Positions 42,383-50,375 of a stretch of DNA of 64,000 nt are shown piece by piece (within the stretch, counting starts at the first letter, position 1; every line of letters starts with the position of its first letter). The stretch comes from Roseicella frigidaeris (GTDB lineage Bacteria; Pseudomonadota; Alphaproteobacteria; Acetobacterales; Acetobacteraceae): positions 1-64,000 of the forward strand of contig NZ_QLIX01000024.1 of NCBI RefSeq assembly GCF_003258945.1, read 5' to 3'. The notes beneath the pieces were generated by a model. It was not told where the DNA came from, searched no databases, and saw only the letters and a program-made list of their open reading frames with translations. A program made the position numbers and the translations under genes.

Positions 42383-43462
42383 ATGGCCGACTTCCCCATC
42401 ACCCGCACCAGCCAGCCGAAGCCGAAGCCGGCGGATGAGGGCCTCGCCTTCGGCAAGCTGCTCACCGACCACATGTTCCTGATGGACTACACCGAGGGCA
42501 AAGGCTGGCACGCGCCGCGCATCGTCCCCTACGGGCCGATCAGCATGGACCCGGCGACGACCGTGCTGCACTACGGCCAGGCGATCTTCGACGGGCTGAA
42601 GGCCTTCCGCGGCGCCGATGGCCGGGTGCGGCTGTTCCGCGCCCAGCGGCATGCCGAGCGCTTCGCCCGCTCGGCGAAGATCATGTGCATGCCGGAGCTT
42701 CCCGTCGACCTCATCCGCGAGAGCTTCGACGCGCTGGTGAGCGTGGACCAGGACTGGGTGCCGCGGGCGCCCGGCACCTCGCTCTACCTGCGCCCGACCA
42801 TCATCGCCACCGATGTCATGCTCGGCGTGCATCCGGCGCACAGCTACCTGTACTTCCTGATCCTCTCGCCGGTCGGCAGCTACTACAAGGAGGGGGTGAA
42901 GCCGGTGCGCATCCTCGCCTCCGACACGCATGTGCGGGCGGTGAAGGGCGGGCTCGGCGAGGCGAAGACGGCGGCCAATTACGCCGCCAGCCTGGCCGGC
43001 CAGCGCGACGCCGAGGCGGCCGGCTACACCCAGGTGCTCTACCTCGACGGCGTGCAGCGCAAATACCTCGACGAGGTGGGCACGATGAACATCATGCTCC
43101 GCATCGGCGACGAGGTGATCACCCCGCCGCTCGCCGGCACCATCCTCGACGGCGTCACCCGCAACAGCGCGCTGACCCTGATGCGCGACTGGGGGCTCCG
43201 CGTCACCGAGCGGCCGATCACCATCGACGAGGTGATGCAGGCCGGCCGCGACGGCAGGCTGCAGGAGATGTGGGGCACCGGCACCGCCGCCGTGGTCTCG
43301 CCGGTCGGCACGCTCGGCTACCGGGGCGAGGACGTCACCATCAATGGCGGCCGCACCGGCGAGCTGACGCAGAAGCTCTACGACACCATCACCGGCATCC
43401 AGTACGGGCGCGGCAACGACCCGCACAACTGGACCAGCCTGGTGCCGGCGCCGCGAGGCTGA
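42383..43462 (+). CDS. ilvE: Branched-chain amino acid aminotransferase
   Basis: The 359-residue PLP enzyme interconverts Val, Leu and Ile with their 2-oxo acids; the length and motifs fit the class II (longer, BCAT1-like) branch. Visible marks are VLHYGQAIFDGLKAFRGADG, the PLP lysine K195 in GLGEAKTAANYAASLAGQ, KYLDEVGTMNIMLRIGD and GTGTAAVVSPVGTLGYRG. The start at 42383 follows AAAGGA; the open frame begins earlier in GC-rich leader. A LysE-type exporter gene follows after 22 bp, possibly exporting an amino acid linked to this step (inference). Confidence 0.93.
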   Translation: MADFPITRTSQPKPKPADEGLAFGKLLTDHMFLMDYTEGKGWHAPRIVPYGPISMDPATTVLHYGQAIFDGLKAFRGADGRVRLFRAQRHAERFARSAKIMCMPELPVDLIRESFDALVSVDQDWVPRAPGTSLYLRPTIIATDVMLGVHPAHSYLYFLILSPVGSYYKEGVKPVRILASDTHVRAVKGGLGEAKTAANYAASLAGQRDAEAAGYTQVLYLDGVQRKYLDEVGTMNIMLRIGDEVITPPLAGTILDGVTRNSALTLMRDWGLRVTERPITIDEVMQAGRDGRLQEMWGTGTAAVVSPVGTLGYRGEDVTINGGRTGELTQKLYDTITGIQYGRGNDPHNWTSLVPAPRG

Positions 43463-43484
43463 TCCGGCCGGCGGGGAGGCGGCC

Positions 43485-44108
43485 ATGGCGGATGCCGCAT
43501 GGCTCGCCTCCGCGGCCGGCTTCGCCCTGGCCATGGCGGCGTCGCCGGGGCCGAACAACATGCTCGCCGCCACGGCCGCGGCGAATTTCGGCCTGCGGCG
43601 CAGCCTGTCCCAGGTGATCGGGGTCTCGCTCGGCTTCCCGGTCATGCTGGTCCTCGTCGCCCTCGGCGCGGCGACGCTGCTGCAGGCGGTGCCGGGGCTG
43701 CTGCTCGGCCTGCGCTGGCTGGGCGCCGCCTGGATGCTGTGGCTGGCCTGGCGCATCGCCACCGCGGCGCCGGCCGCGCCCGTGGCCACCCCCATGGCCG
43801 CCCCGATGACCGGGCCGCGCGCGCAGCCGATGACGGTGCTGCAGGCGGCGCTGTTCCAATGGGTGAACCCCAAGGCCTGGATCATCGCTGGCGGCGCGGT
43901 GGCCGCCTATACCGGCGGCGGGGTGCTGGCGGATACGCTGATCCTCGCGCTGCTCTTCGCCGTGGTCAGCTTCGCCAGCCTGCTCGGCTGGGCGGCGCTC
44001 GGCCTCGGCACGGCGCGGCTGCTGCGCGGCCCGGCGGCGCTGCGCTGGTTCAACCGCGCCATGGCGGCGCTGCTGGTCGCCTCGCTGGTGCCGCTGCTCG
44101 CCGGATAG
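43485..44108 (+). CDS. LysE/RhtB family amino-acid exporter
   Basis: The 207-residue membrane protein has about six hydrophobic helices. The family signature AMAASPGPNNMLAATAAANF follows the first helix, and ALFQWVNPKAWIIAGGA lies in the middle. The loop between (about residues 90-115) is Ala/Pro/Met-rich. Members export basic or neutral amino acids, or homoserine lactone-like molecules. GGGGAGG precedes the ATG. It is probably in one transcript with ilvE. It converges on the ModA-like gene with only 8 bp between stops. Confidence 0.9.
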   Translation: MADAAWLASAAGFALAMAASPGPNNMLAATAAANFGLRRSLSQVIGVSLGFPVMLVLVALGAATLLQAVPGLLLGLRWLGAAWMLWLAWRIATAAPAAPVATPMAAPMTGPRAQPMTVLQAALFQWVNPKAWIIAGGAVAAYTGGGVLADTLILALLFAVVSFASLLGWAALGLGTARLLRGPAALRWFNRAMAALLVASLVPLLAG

Positions 44109-44116
44109 CCTTGGTC

Positions 44117-44890
44117 TCACGGCGCCGGGTCGAGGCCGGTCTCGTGGATCACCGGCCAGGCCGCCGGCGAGCGCAGATAGGCGACCAGCGCCGCCGCCGC
44201 CTCGGGCTGCTCCGCCCGGATGGCAAGACCGGCGGAGAAGGCGGTGACCCGCTGCAGCGCATCCGGCAGCGCGCCGACATACGCCGCCCCGGGCACGCCG
44301 AGGATCTCGCTCACCTGCTGCAGCCCGACCGCCGCCTCGCCGCGCGCCACCACCGCCGCGACACGCTCGCTCAGGATGCGCCGCGCCTTGGGCAGCACCT
44401 GATCGGCGATGCCGAGGCGCTGCACCAGCTCGGTCGAGACATAGACGCCGCTGGCGCTGGCCGAATAGGCGATGGAGGGCGCCTCCAGCAGCATCCGCGC
44501 CACCGCCTCGGGCGTGGCGATGTCGGGATGCGGCGCGCCGGCGCGCACCGTCACGCCGATGCGCGAGAGGACGAGGTCGGTGCGGCTGCCCGGCCGGACC
44601 TGGCCGGCGGCGATGAGCGCATCCACCGCCTCGCCGGCGATGATGACGAGATCGGCCGGCTCGCCGCGCGCCAGCCGGTTCGGGATGGCATCCGGCGCGT
44701 TGCCCATGGAGGCGCCGAGGGCCAGCGCGACGTGATGGCCCGAGGCGCGCTCGAATTCCGGGATCAGCCGCTTCAGCGCGGCGGTGAAGCCGCCCGAGCA
44801 CATCACCCGGATCTCCGCCGCGGCGGCGAGGCCGGGCAGCAGCGGCAGCAGGGCGATGGCGGCCAGCAGGCTGCGGCGGATGCGGCGCAT
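44117..44890 (-). CDS. ModA-like periplasmic substrate-binding protein
   Basis: The 257-residue protein has a signal peptide (residues 1-25, cut near LAAAAEIRV) and a type II periplasmic-binding fold resembling ModA: VMCSGGFTAALKRLIPEFER, SMGNAPDAIPNRLARGEPAD, IGVTVRAGAPHPDIATPE and the terminal-lobe SASASGVYVSTELVQRLG. Molybdate ligand residues are not certain, and no ModBC permease genes are adjacent, so molybdate is unproven; solitary members of this group are common in this lineage. GGGAGGATCGTC precedes the ATG. A TauE-family gene lies just upstream on the same strand. Confidence 0.82.
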   Translation of the reverse strand: MRRIRRSLLAAIALLPLLPGLAAAAEIRVMCSGGFTAALKRLIPEFERASGHHVALALGASMGNAPDAIPNRLARGEPADLVIIAGEAVDALIAAGQVRPGSRTDLVLSRIGVTVRAGAPHPDIATPEAVARMLLEAPSIAYSASASGVYVSTELVQRLGIADQVLPKARRILSERVAAVVARGEAAVGLQQVSEILGVPGAAYVGALPDALQRVTAFSAGLAIRAEQPEAAAALVAYLRSPAAWPVIHETGLDPAP

Positions 44891-44961
44891 GACGATCCTC
44901 CCCGATCATGGCGGCCGCCATTCGGCACCGCCGGCGCCCCGGCGGCAAGCCATGCACCGGA

Positions 44962-45714
44962 TCAGCCGAAGGCGCGGATGGCCAGCCAGCCCCCGACCAG
45001 GCCGAGCGCCGCCTGGATGACGGTGCGGAACCGCGCCTCCGGCATGGCGCGCCGGAGCCGCGTGCCGATCGCCATGCCGAGGGAGGCCGGCAGCACGCCG
45101 ATCAGCGAGGCGAGGCCGAGATCCGGCGGCAGCAGCCCGGCCCCCGCCATGCCGAGGGCGAGCGTCAGCGTCGCCAGCAGCGCGGCGAGGCCGAAGCCCT
45201 GCACGAAATGCTGCGATGGCAGCCGGAGCGCCGCCAGATAGGGCGCGGCCGGCATCAGGAAGCTGCCGGTCATGCCGGCGAGCAGGCCGGAGGTGCCGCC
45301 GACCAGCGGCGAGAGCCAGCGCTCCCGCGCCGCGCCCGGCGGCGGCAGCGGCCGGCCGGTGAGGGCCAGCCCGGCCGAGAGCAGGAGCAGCAGGCCGAGC
45401 AGGCCGGAGAGGGTCTGCGCATCCGCCCGGGCGAGGATGCCGGCGCCGGCGAGGGTGCCGAGCATGCCGGCGAGGAGGAAGCCCCAGAGCCGACGCAGCA
45501 CCGGCCGCAGCGCCGGGCCGACCAGCGCCTGCCAGACATTGGCGGCGAGCGTCGGCACCAGCATCAGCGCCATGGCCTCGGGCAGCGGGCGGGTCAGCGC
45601 CAGCAGGGCGAGGGTGACCGTCGGCAGGCCGAAGCCGGCGATGCCCTTCACGAAGCCGGCCAGGGTGAAGCTGCCGAGGACGAAGGCCGATTCGGCGAGG
45701 TCGAAGCTGGTCAT
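44962..45714 (-). CDS. TauE/SafE (TSUP) family membrane transporter
   Basis: The 250-residue membrane protein has about eight hydrophobic segments and the TSUP pattern GFVKGIAGFGLPTVTLALLA near the N-terminus and GGTSGLLAGMTGSFLMPAAP in the second half. The family exports sulfite, sulfoacetate or other small organic anions, but many members are uncharacterised. The start at 45714 precedes the first helix; the very long open frame upstream is the antisense of the ELWxxDGT gene. The ModA-like gene downstream is 71 bp away. No clear ribosome site is visible. Confidence 0.85.
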   Translation of the reverse strand: MTSFDLAESAFVLGSFTLAGFVKGIAGFGLPTVTLALLALTRPLPEAMALMLVPTLAANVWQALVGPALRPVLRRLWGFLLAGMLGTLAGAGILARADAQTLSGLLGLLLLLSAGLALTGRPLPPPGAARERWLSPLVGGTSGLLAGMTGSFLMPAAPYLAALRLPSQHFVQGFGLAALLATLTLALGMAGAGLLPPDLGLASLIGVLPASLGMAIGTRLRRAMPEARFRTVIQAALGLVGGWLAIRAFG

Positions 45715-45939
45715 CCGGCGGGAGCCTATACCAACGGGCCGGAGGCCGGGCCGGGCGAGGCCATGCCGGCCTCCGCACCGATGCATCCTGTCTGGTGGCA
45801 TCCGGGCCGAGGCCTGTAGGCTCGCCCCGGGGAGCGCAGACGTCGCGGGCCGATCGCCACGAGGATGGCGCGCGTCGATACGCCATCGCCATCGGGCACT
45901 CCGCCGAGCGCTCTCCCGTGCCAGGAGGGAGAAGACGAC

Positions 45940-47367
45940 ATGTGCGAGGACCAGACCACCGCGCCCGTGCAATACATCTTCGCCGCGCGCGACCCGGTGC
46001 ATGGCGGCGCCTCGGATCTCGAGCCATGGGTCACCGACGGCACCGCCGAGGGCACCCATCTCCTGCTCGACATCGTCCCGGGGACGGGCGGCAGCTCGCC
46101 CAGCGGCTTCACGGCGCTCGGCGACGGCCGCGCGGTCTTCACGACGCGCGACGGCACGGACTGGATCACGGACGGCACCGCCGAGGGCACGACGCCGCTG
46201 CCCGCCACCCTCCCCGCCCTGACCGGCGGCAGCGTGGCGGCGCTCGGCGATGGGCGCTTCCTGCTCGCCCTCGACGATGGGATGCACGGCACCGAGCCTG
46301 TGATCACCGATTTCACGGCGGCCGGAACCCGCCTTCTCGCCGACCTCAACCCGGGTCCGGATGGCAGCGCCCCGGCCCTGTTCACGGCGCTCGGCGACGG
46401 CCGCTTCGTCTTCAGCGCCAGCGACCGCAGCCCCGCCAGCGCCCCGCCGGCCGGGGGCGAGGGCGAGGGCGTTGGCCGCGAGCTCTGGATCAGCGACGGC
46501 ACGGCCGGCGGCACGCATCTGCTGGCCGACATCAACCCAGGCGCCGCGTCCAGCGATCCGGGCGGCATCACGCTGCTCGGCGACGGGCGGTTCCTCTTCA
46601 CCGCCGATGACGGCACGCATGGCGAGGAACCCTGGATCAGCGACGGCACCGCCTGCGGCACCCATCTCCTCGCCGACATCCAGGCCGGCGCCGGGCGCTC
46701 CACCTTCGGCAGCGGCTTCACCGCGCTCGGCGACGGCCGCTTCATCGTCACGGCCGATGACGGCATCCACGGGCTCGAGCCCTGGATCACCGACGGCACC
46801 GCCTGCGGCACGCATCTGCTGGCCGACATCAATCCCGGCCTTCTCGACGGCGTCCGGATCCTCACCTCCTATCTCGTGCTCGAGGACGGTCGCGTCCTCA
46901 TGACCGGGGATGACGGGATCCATGGCCTCGAGCCCTGGATCACCGACGGCACGGCCGAGGGCACCCGCCTGCTCGCCGACATCCAGGCCGGCGGCGCGGA
47001 TGGCGCCAGCGTCTTCGCCAGCGCCTTCTACACGGCGCTCGGCGATGGCCGCGCCCTGTTCGCGGCCAGCGATGGCCTGCATGGCCGGGAGCCCTGGGTC
47101 ACCGACGGCACCACCGGGGGCACGCAGCTGGTGATGGATATCCATCCGGGGGAGGTCGGCAGCGACACGCTCATCGTCGGGCCGCTGGCGGAGGGCCGCG
47201 TGCTGCTGCGCGCCGACGATGGGGAGCACGGCATCGAATTGTGGTCGACCGACGGCACGGCCGAAGGCACCGCGCTGGTGAAGGACATCTGGCCAGGCAG
47301 CTTCAGCAGCATGGCGCTCTTCTTCACCCGCCTCACCCCGATGGATACGGATGCCTGGGGCGCCTAG
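45940..47367 (+). CDS. ELWxxDGT-repeat protein, nine repeats
   Basis: The 475-residue protein consists almost wholly of nine repeats with the pattern (E)(P/L)W(I/V)(T/S)DGTxxGTxLLxDI(N/Q)PG, in the ELWxxDGT/hyalin-like class. Repeats 4-9 are best conserved; the second (TDWITDGTAEGTTPLPATLP) and third (EPVITDFTAAGTRLLADLNP) are degenerate. Each is separated by FTALGDGRF-like strands, suggesting a beta-propeller-like or elongated array. The start is set by AGGAGGGA at 45923-45930. There is no signal peptide, so it might leave by a type I or another route, or be cytosolic; the role is unknown. It is divergent from TauE, and a 28-nt hairpin follows it. Confidence 0.82.
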   Translation: MCEDQTTAPVQYIFAARDPVHGGASDLEPWVTDGTAEGTHLLLDIVPGTGGSSPSGFTALGDGRAVFTTRDGTDWITDGTAEGTTPLPATLPALTGGSVAALGDGRFLLALDDGMHGTEPVITDFTAAGTRLLADLNPGPDGSAPALFTALGDGRFVFSASDRSPASAPPAGGEGEGVGRELWISDGTAGGTHLLADINPGAASSDPGGITLLGDGRFLFTADDGTHGEEPWISDGTACGTHLLADIQAGAGRSTFGSGFTALGDGRFIVTADDGIHGLEPWITDGTACGTHLLADINPGLLDGVRILTSYLVLEDGRVLMTGDDGIHGLEPWITDGTAEGTRLLADIQAGGADGASVFASAFYTALGDGRALFAASDGLHGREPWVTDGTTGGTQLVMDIHPGEVGSDTLIVGPLAEGRVLLRADDGEHGIELWSTDGTAEGTALVKDIWPGSFSSMALFFTRLTPMDTDAWGA

Positions 47368-47400
47368 CAGGCTCGGCGGAGGGCGATCGCACAGACCGGC

Positions 47401-47428
47401 GGCCGTTGATGGCGGCCCATCGACGGCC
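47401..47428. terminator. GGCCGTTGATGG hairpin, copy 3
   Basis: GGCCGTTGATGG (47401-47412) and CCATCGACGGCC (47417-47428) pair with one G-T wobble around CGGC. The hairpin is 33 bp past the ELWxxDGT stop and 25 bp beyond the end of the converging glutathione peroxidase gene. It is the same family as copies 1 and 2. Confidence 0.55.
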
Positions 47429-47453
47429 GCCTCCGACGACCGGTCCGCCCGTG

Positions 47454-48002
47454 TCAGCCGGCCAGCGCCGCCTCGATCGCCTGCACCAGCTCCGGCGCAT
47501 CCGGCGCCACCCGCGAGCCGAAGCCGCGCACCGTGCTGCCGTCGCGCGCGACCAGGTATTTGTGGAAATTCCAGCCCGGCGGCCCGCCGCCGCGCTCGGC
47601 GAGGAAGCGATAGAGCGGCACCGCCGCCGCGCCGCGCACCGCCGAGACGGTGGTCATCGGGAATTCGACATTGTAGGTGGCGTCGCAGAAATCCTTGATC
47701 GTCTTGTTGTCGGAGGATTCCTGGTTGAAGTCCTGCGAGGGCACGCCGAGCACCACCAGGCCGCGCGGCCCGTAGCGCTCGTGCAGCCGCTCCAGCCCGG
47801 CATATTGCGGCGTGAAGCCGCAGAAGCTCGCCGTGTTCACCACCAGCACCGGCTGGCCGCGATAGCGGGCGAGCGGCAGGGGGCCGCCCTCGATGGCCTC
47901 CAGGGTGAAGTCGGCGAGGCTCGCCCCCGCCGCACTCCCCGCGCCGCCGGCCATCAGCGCGCCCCCGAGCAGCAGGCCGGTGCGTCGCCCGATCTCAGCC
48001 AT
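47454..48002 (-). CDS. Glutathione peroxidase family protein
   Basis: The 182-residue thiol peroxidase reduces hydroperoxides. The active site is Cys (not selenocysteine) in VVNTASFCGFTPQYAGLERL, with the Gln in SQDFNQESSDN and Trp in PPGWNFHKYLV completing the triad. An N-terminal segment (MAEIGRRTGLLLGGALMAGG, then an Ala-rich stretch) looks like a Tat-type or lipoprotein-free export signal, so the enzyme may be periplasmic. Its start overlaps the end of the molybdoenzyme gene by 8 nt, so the pair is co-translated. A resolving Cys of the thioredoxin-dependent type is present in the KDFCDATYNVEFP region. Confidence 0.9.
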   Translation of the reverse strand: MAEIGRRTGLLLGGALMAGGAGSAAGASLADFTLEAIEGGPLPLARYRGQPVLVVNTASFCGFTPQYAGLERLHERYGPRGLVVLGVPSQDFNQESSDNKTIKDFCDATYNVEFPMTTVSAVRGAAAVPLYRFLAERGGGPPGWNFHKYLVARDGSTVRGFGSRVAPDAPELVQAIEAALAG

Positions 48003-48705
48003 ACCGTTCCTCCAGCCAGGGATCGCCGTTGTTGTGGTAGCCGCGAACCTCCCAGAAGCCGGGCCGGTCCTCGCGCAGCAGCTCGATCCGCGTCACCCAT
48101 TTCGGGCTCTTCCAGAAGTACAGGCGGGGGATGACGACGCGCACCGGGCCGCCATGCTGGCGGGTCAGCGGCCGGCCCTCCCAGCTATGGGCCAGCAGCA
48201 CCTCGTCGCGGATGAACTCGGCGAGCGGGACGTTGGTGGTGTAGCCGTCATAGGAGGTGAAGGCGACGAAGCGGGCCTCGTCCTTCACCCGCGCCGCCTC
48301 GACCAGGTCGCGGGCGCGCACCCCCTGCCAGCGGTTGTCGTAGCGGCTCCATTGCGTCACGCAATGGATGTCGTTGACCAGCTCGGCCTGCGGCAGGGCC
48401 ATGAACGCGTCGAGCGTCAGGCGCAGCGGCGCCTGCACCAGCCCCTCCACCCGGAGCCGCCAGCGGTCGCGCGCCACGTCCGGCTGCACGCCGAGATCGA
48501 GCACCGGCCAGTCCTTCACCAGGGTCTGGCCGGGCGGCAGGCGCTCCCGGGTCGCGGTGCCGCCGAGGGGATAGGCCTCGCCGGTCAGCAGCCGGCCCTC
48601 GCGGGCCCAGGCCTGCTTGGTCTCGATCAGCTTCTCCCGGACCTTGCCGGTCAGGGGGACCGCCTCCTCCGGGGAGGGGCTCTCGGGGGTCTCGTCGGGG
48701 GCCAT
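47995..48705 (-). CDS. Sulfite-oxidase-like molybdopterin oxidoreductase
   Basis: The 236-residue protein contains a molybdopterin-binding domain. The Mo-ligand Cys is in NDIHCVTQWSRYDNRWQG, and VPLAEFIRDEVLLAHSWEGR, HGGPVRVVIPRLYFWKSPKW and WEVRGYHNNGDPW are classical MsrP/YedY-like patterns. No Tat or Sec signal is seen, unlike MsrP, so it appears cytosolic, and no heme partner gene (MsrQ) is near. The start at 48705 has GCAGGAGAG upstream. It is coupled to the peroxidase gene, suggesting a shared oxidative-stress or methionine-sulfoxide role (inference). Confidence 0.88.
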   Translation of the reverse strand: MAPDETPESPSPEEAVPLTGKVREKLIETKQAWAREGRLLTGEAYPLGGTATRERLPPGQTLVKDWPVLDLGVQPDVARDRWRLRVEGLVQAPLRLTLDAFMALPQAELVNDIHCVTQWSRYDNRWQGVRARDLVEAARVKDEARFVAFTSYDGYTTNVPLAEFIRDEVLLAHSWEGRPLTRQHGGPVRVVIPRLYFWKSPKWVTRIELLREDRPGFWEVRGYHNNGDPWLEERYG

Positions 48706-48767
48706 CGCGCTCTCCTGCACCCCCTTAGGTGCCAGCCGCCGCGGCGGTTGCAAGCCCCCGGGGCCGC

Positions 48768-49253
48768 CTACCCCTTCGCCCGCATCAGCCGCGCCTTGTC
48801 GCGCGCCCAGTCGCGGGCCGCGATGGCCGCGCGCTTGTCGTGCTTCTTCTTGCCCTCGGCGAGGCCGAGCAGCACCTTGGCGCGGCCGCGGTCGTTGAAA
48901 TGGATCTGCAACGGCACCAGCGTCGTGCCGTCCCGGGTGATGCTGCCGATCAGCTCCCGCACCTGCTTGCGGTGCAGCAGCAGCTTGCGCGGGCGGCGCG
49001 GCTCGAACCGCGCCACCACGCTGCCCGCCTGCCATTCCGGGATGGTGCAGTTGAACAGCCACATCTCGCCGTCGCGCTCGCCGGCCCAGGCCTCGACGAG
49101 CGTCGCCCGGCCGGCGCGCAGCGATTTCACCTCCGGCCCGACCAAGGCGAGGCCGGCCTCGATCGTCTCGCCGATCGTGTAGTCGTGCCGCGCCTTGCGG
49201 TTCTGCGCGGCGATGCCGTGCGAGATGAGGGTCTTCTTCTTGTCCTTGGCCAT
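48768..49253 (-). CDS. smpB: SsrA-binding protein
   Basis: The 161-residue RNA-binding protein brings tmRNA to stalled ribosomes. It shows SmpB marks ISHGIAAQNRKARHDYTIGE, GLALVGPEVKSLRAGRATLV, NCTIPEWQAGSVVARFEPRR, RPRKLLLHRKQVRELIGSIT and the C-terminal basic tail LAEGKKKHDKRAAIAARDWA. The length is standard. It lies downstream of dapA, an order common in alphaproteobacteria, and upstream of the molybdoenzyme gene. tmRNA itself is not in the window. Confidence 0.96.
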   Translation of the reverse strand: MAKDKKKTLISHGIAAQNRKARHDYTIGETIEAGLALVGPEVKSLRAGRATLVEAWAGERDGEMWLFNCTIPEWQAGSVVARFEPRRPRKLLLHRKQVRELIGSITRDGTTLVPLQIHFNDRGRAKVLLGLAEGKKKHDKRAAIAARDWARDKARLMRAKG

Positions 49254-49311
49254 GCGATCTACCGGGAAGGGGTTGGTCCGGCCGGGGAAGGCCGTGCCGC
49301 CCCCGACCGCC

Positions 49312-50190
49312 TCAGTTCAGCAGCCCGACCGAGACCATCGCCTCGCGCACCCGCAGCTTGGTCGCGGGCTGCGCCGGGGCGAGGGGCAGGCGGCAGCGCT
49401 CGGCGGTCTTGCCGAGCAGGCTGGCGGCATACTTCACCGGGCCGGGCGAGGTCTCGGCGAAGAGCGCGTCGTGCAGCGGCAGCAGCCGCTCCTGGATCGC
49501 CTGCGCCTCGCCGACCCGGCCCTCGCGCCAGGCGCGCTGCATCTCGGCGCAGAGCCGTGGCGCGACATTGGCGGTGACGCTGATGCAGCCGACCCCGCCG
49601 GCGGCGTTGAAGGCGAGCGCGGTGTGGTCCTCGCCCGAGAGCTGGATGAAATTCTCGCCGCAGGCGCGCTTCGTGTGCAGCGGCCGCACCAGGTTCGCCG
49701 TCGCGTCCTTCACGCCGACGATGTTCCGGTGCTTGGCCAGTCGCGCCATGGTCTCGACCGACATGTCGATGACGCTGCGCGGCGGGATGTTGTAGATGAA
49801 GAGCGGCAGGTCCACCGCATCGGCGATAGCGGTGAAGTGCAGCACCATCCCCTCCTGCGTCGGCTTGTTGTAGTAGGGCGTCACCACCAGGCAGGCATCG
49901 GCGCCGGCCTGCTTGGCATGGCGGGTGAAGTCGATCGCCTCGGCGGTGCTGTTGCTGCCGGTGCCGGCGATGACCGGCACGCGGCCCCGCGCCGCCTCGA
50001 CGCAGAGCTCGACCACCCGCTTGTGCTCGGCATGGCTCAGCGTCGGGCTCTCGCCGGTGGTCCCCACCGGGATCAGCCCCTCGGTCCCCTCGCTGATCTG
50101 CCACTCCACCAGCTCGACGAAGGCCTTCTCGTCCAAGGACCCGTCGCCACGCATCGGCGTGATCAGCGCGACCATCGATCCCTTGAACAT
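49312..50190 (-). CDS. dapA: 4-hydroxy-tetrahydrodipicolinate synthase
   Basis: This 292-residue TIM-barrel enzyme of lysine and peptidoglycan-precursor synthesis condenses pyruvate with aspartate semialdehyde. Active-site residues are visible: [14 protein letters not shown], the Tyr of [12 protein letters not shown], the Schiff-base Lys in [11 protein letters not shown], and the Arg in [10 protein letters not shown]. The start at 50190 gives the canonical [13 protein letters not shown]; the longer frame is leader. It is followed by smpB after 58 bp. It is divergent from a lytic transglycosylase gene, with 185 bp between. Confidence 0.95.
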   Translation of the reverse strand: MFKGSMVALITPMRGDGSLDEKAFVELVEWQISEGTEGLIPVGTTGESPTLSHAEHKRVVELCVEAARGRVPVIAGTGSNSTAEAIDFTRHAKQAGADACLVVTPYYNKPTQEGMVLHFTAIADAVDLPLFIYNIPPRSVIDMSVETMARLAKHRNIVGVKDATANLVRPLHTKRACGENFIQLSGEDHTALAFNAAGGVGCISVTANVAPRLCAEMQRAWREGRVGEAQAIQERLLPLHDALFAETSPGPVKYAASLLGKTAERCRLPLAPAQPATKLRVREAMVSVGLLN

Positions 50191-50375
50191 CTGGCGTTCC
50201 TCCGGAAGGGCCTGCGGCGGCCGGGCTGGACGGGCGCTCCGCCGCCCTCCCGGGCGGGGCGCGACGGCCGGCGCCATCAGCGACGCGTGAACCTAGTCAC
50301 CGGCGCCCGCAGCGGCAAGGGCGCGGCCCCATGATCGGTCACACATCGGTACCGGAAAGCGCCTAAGCTCGCCGC

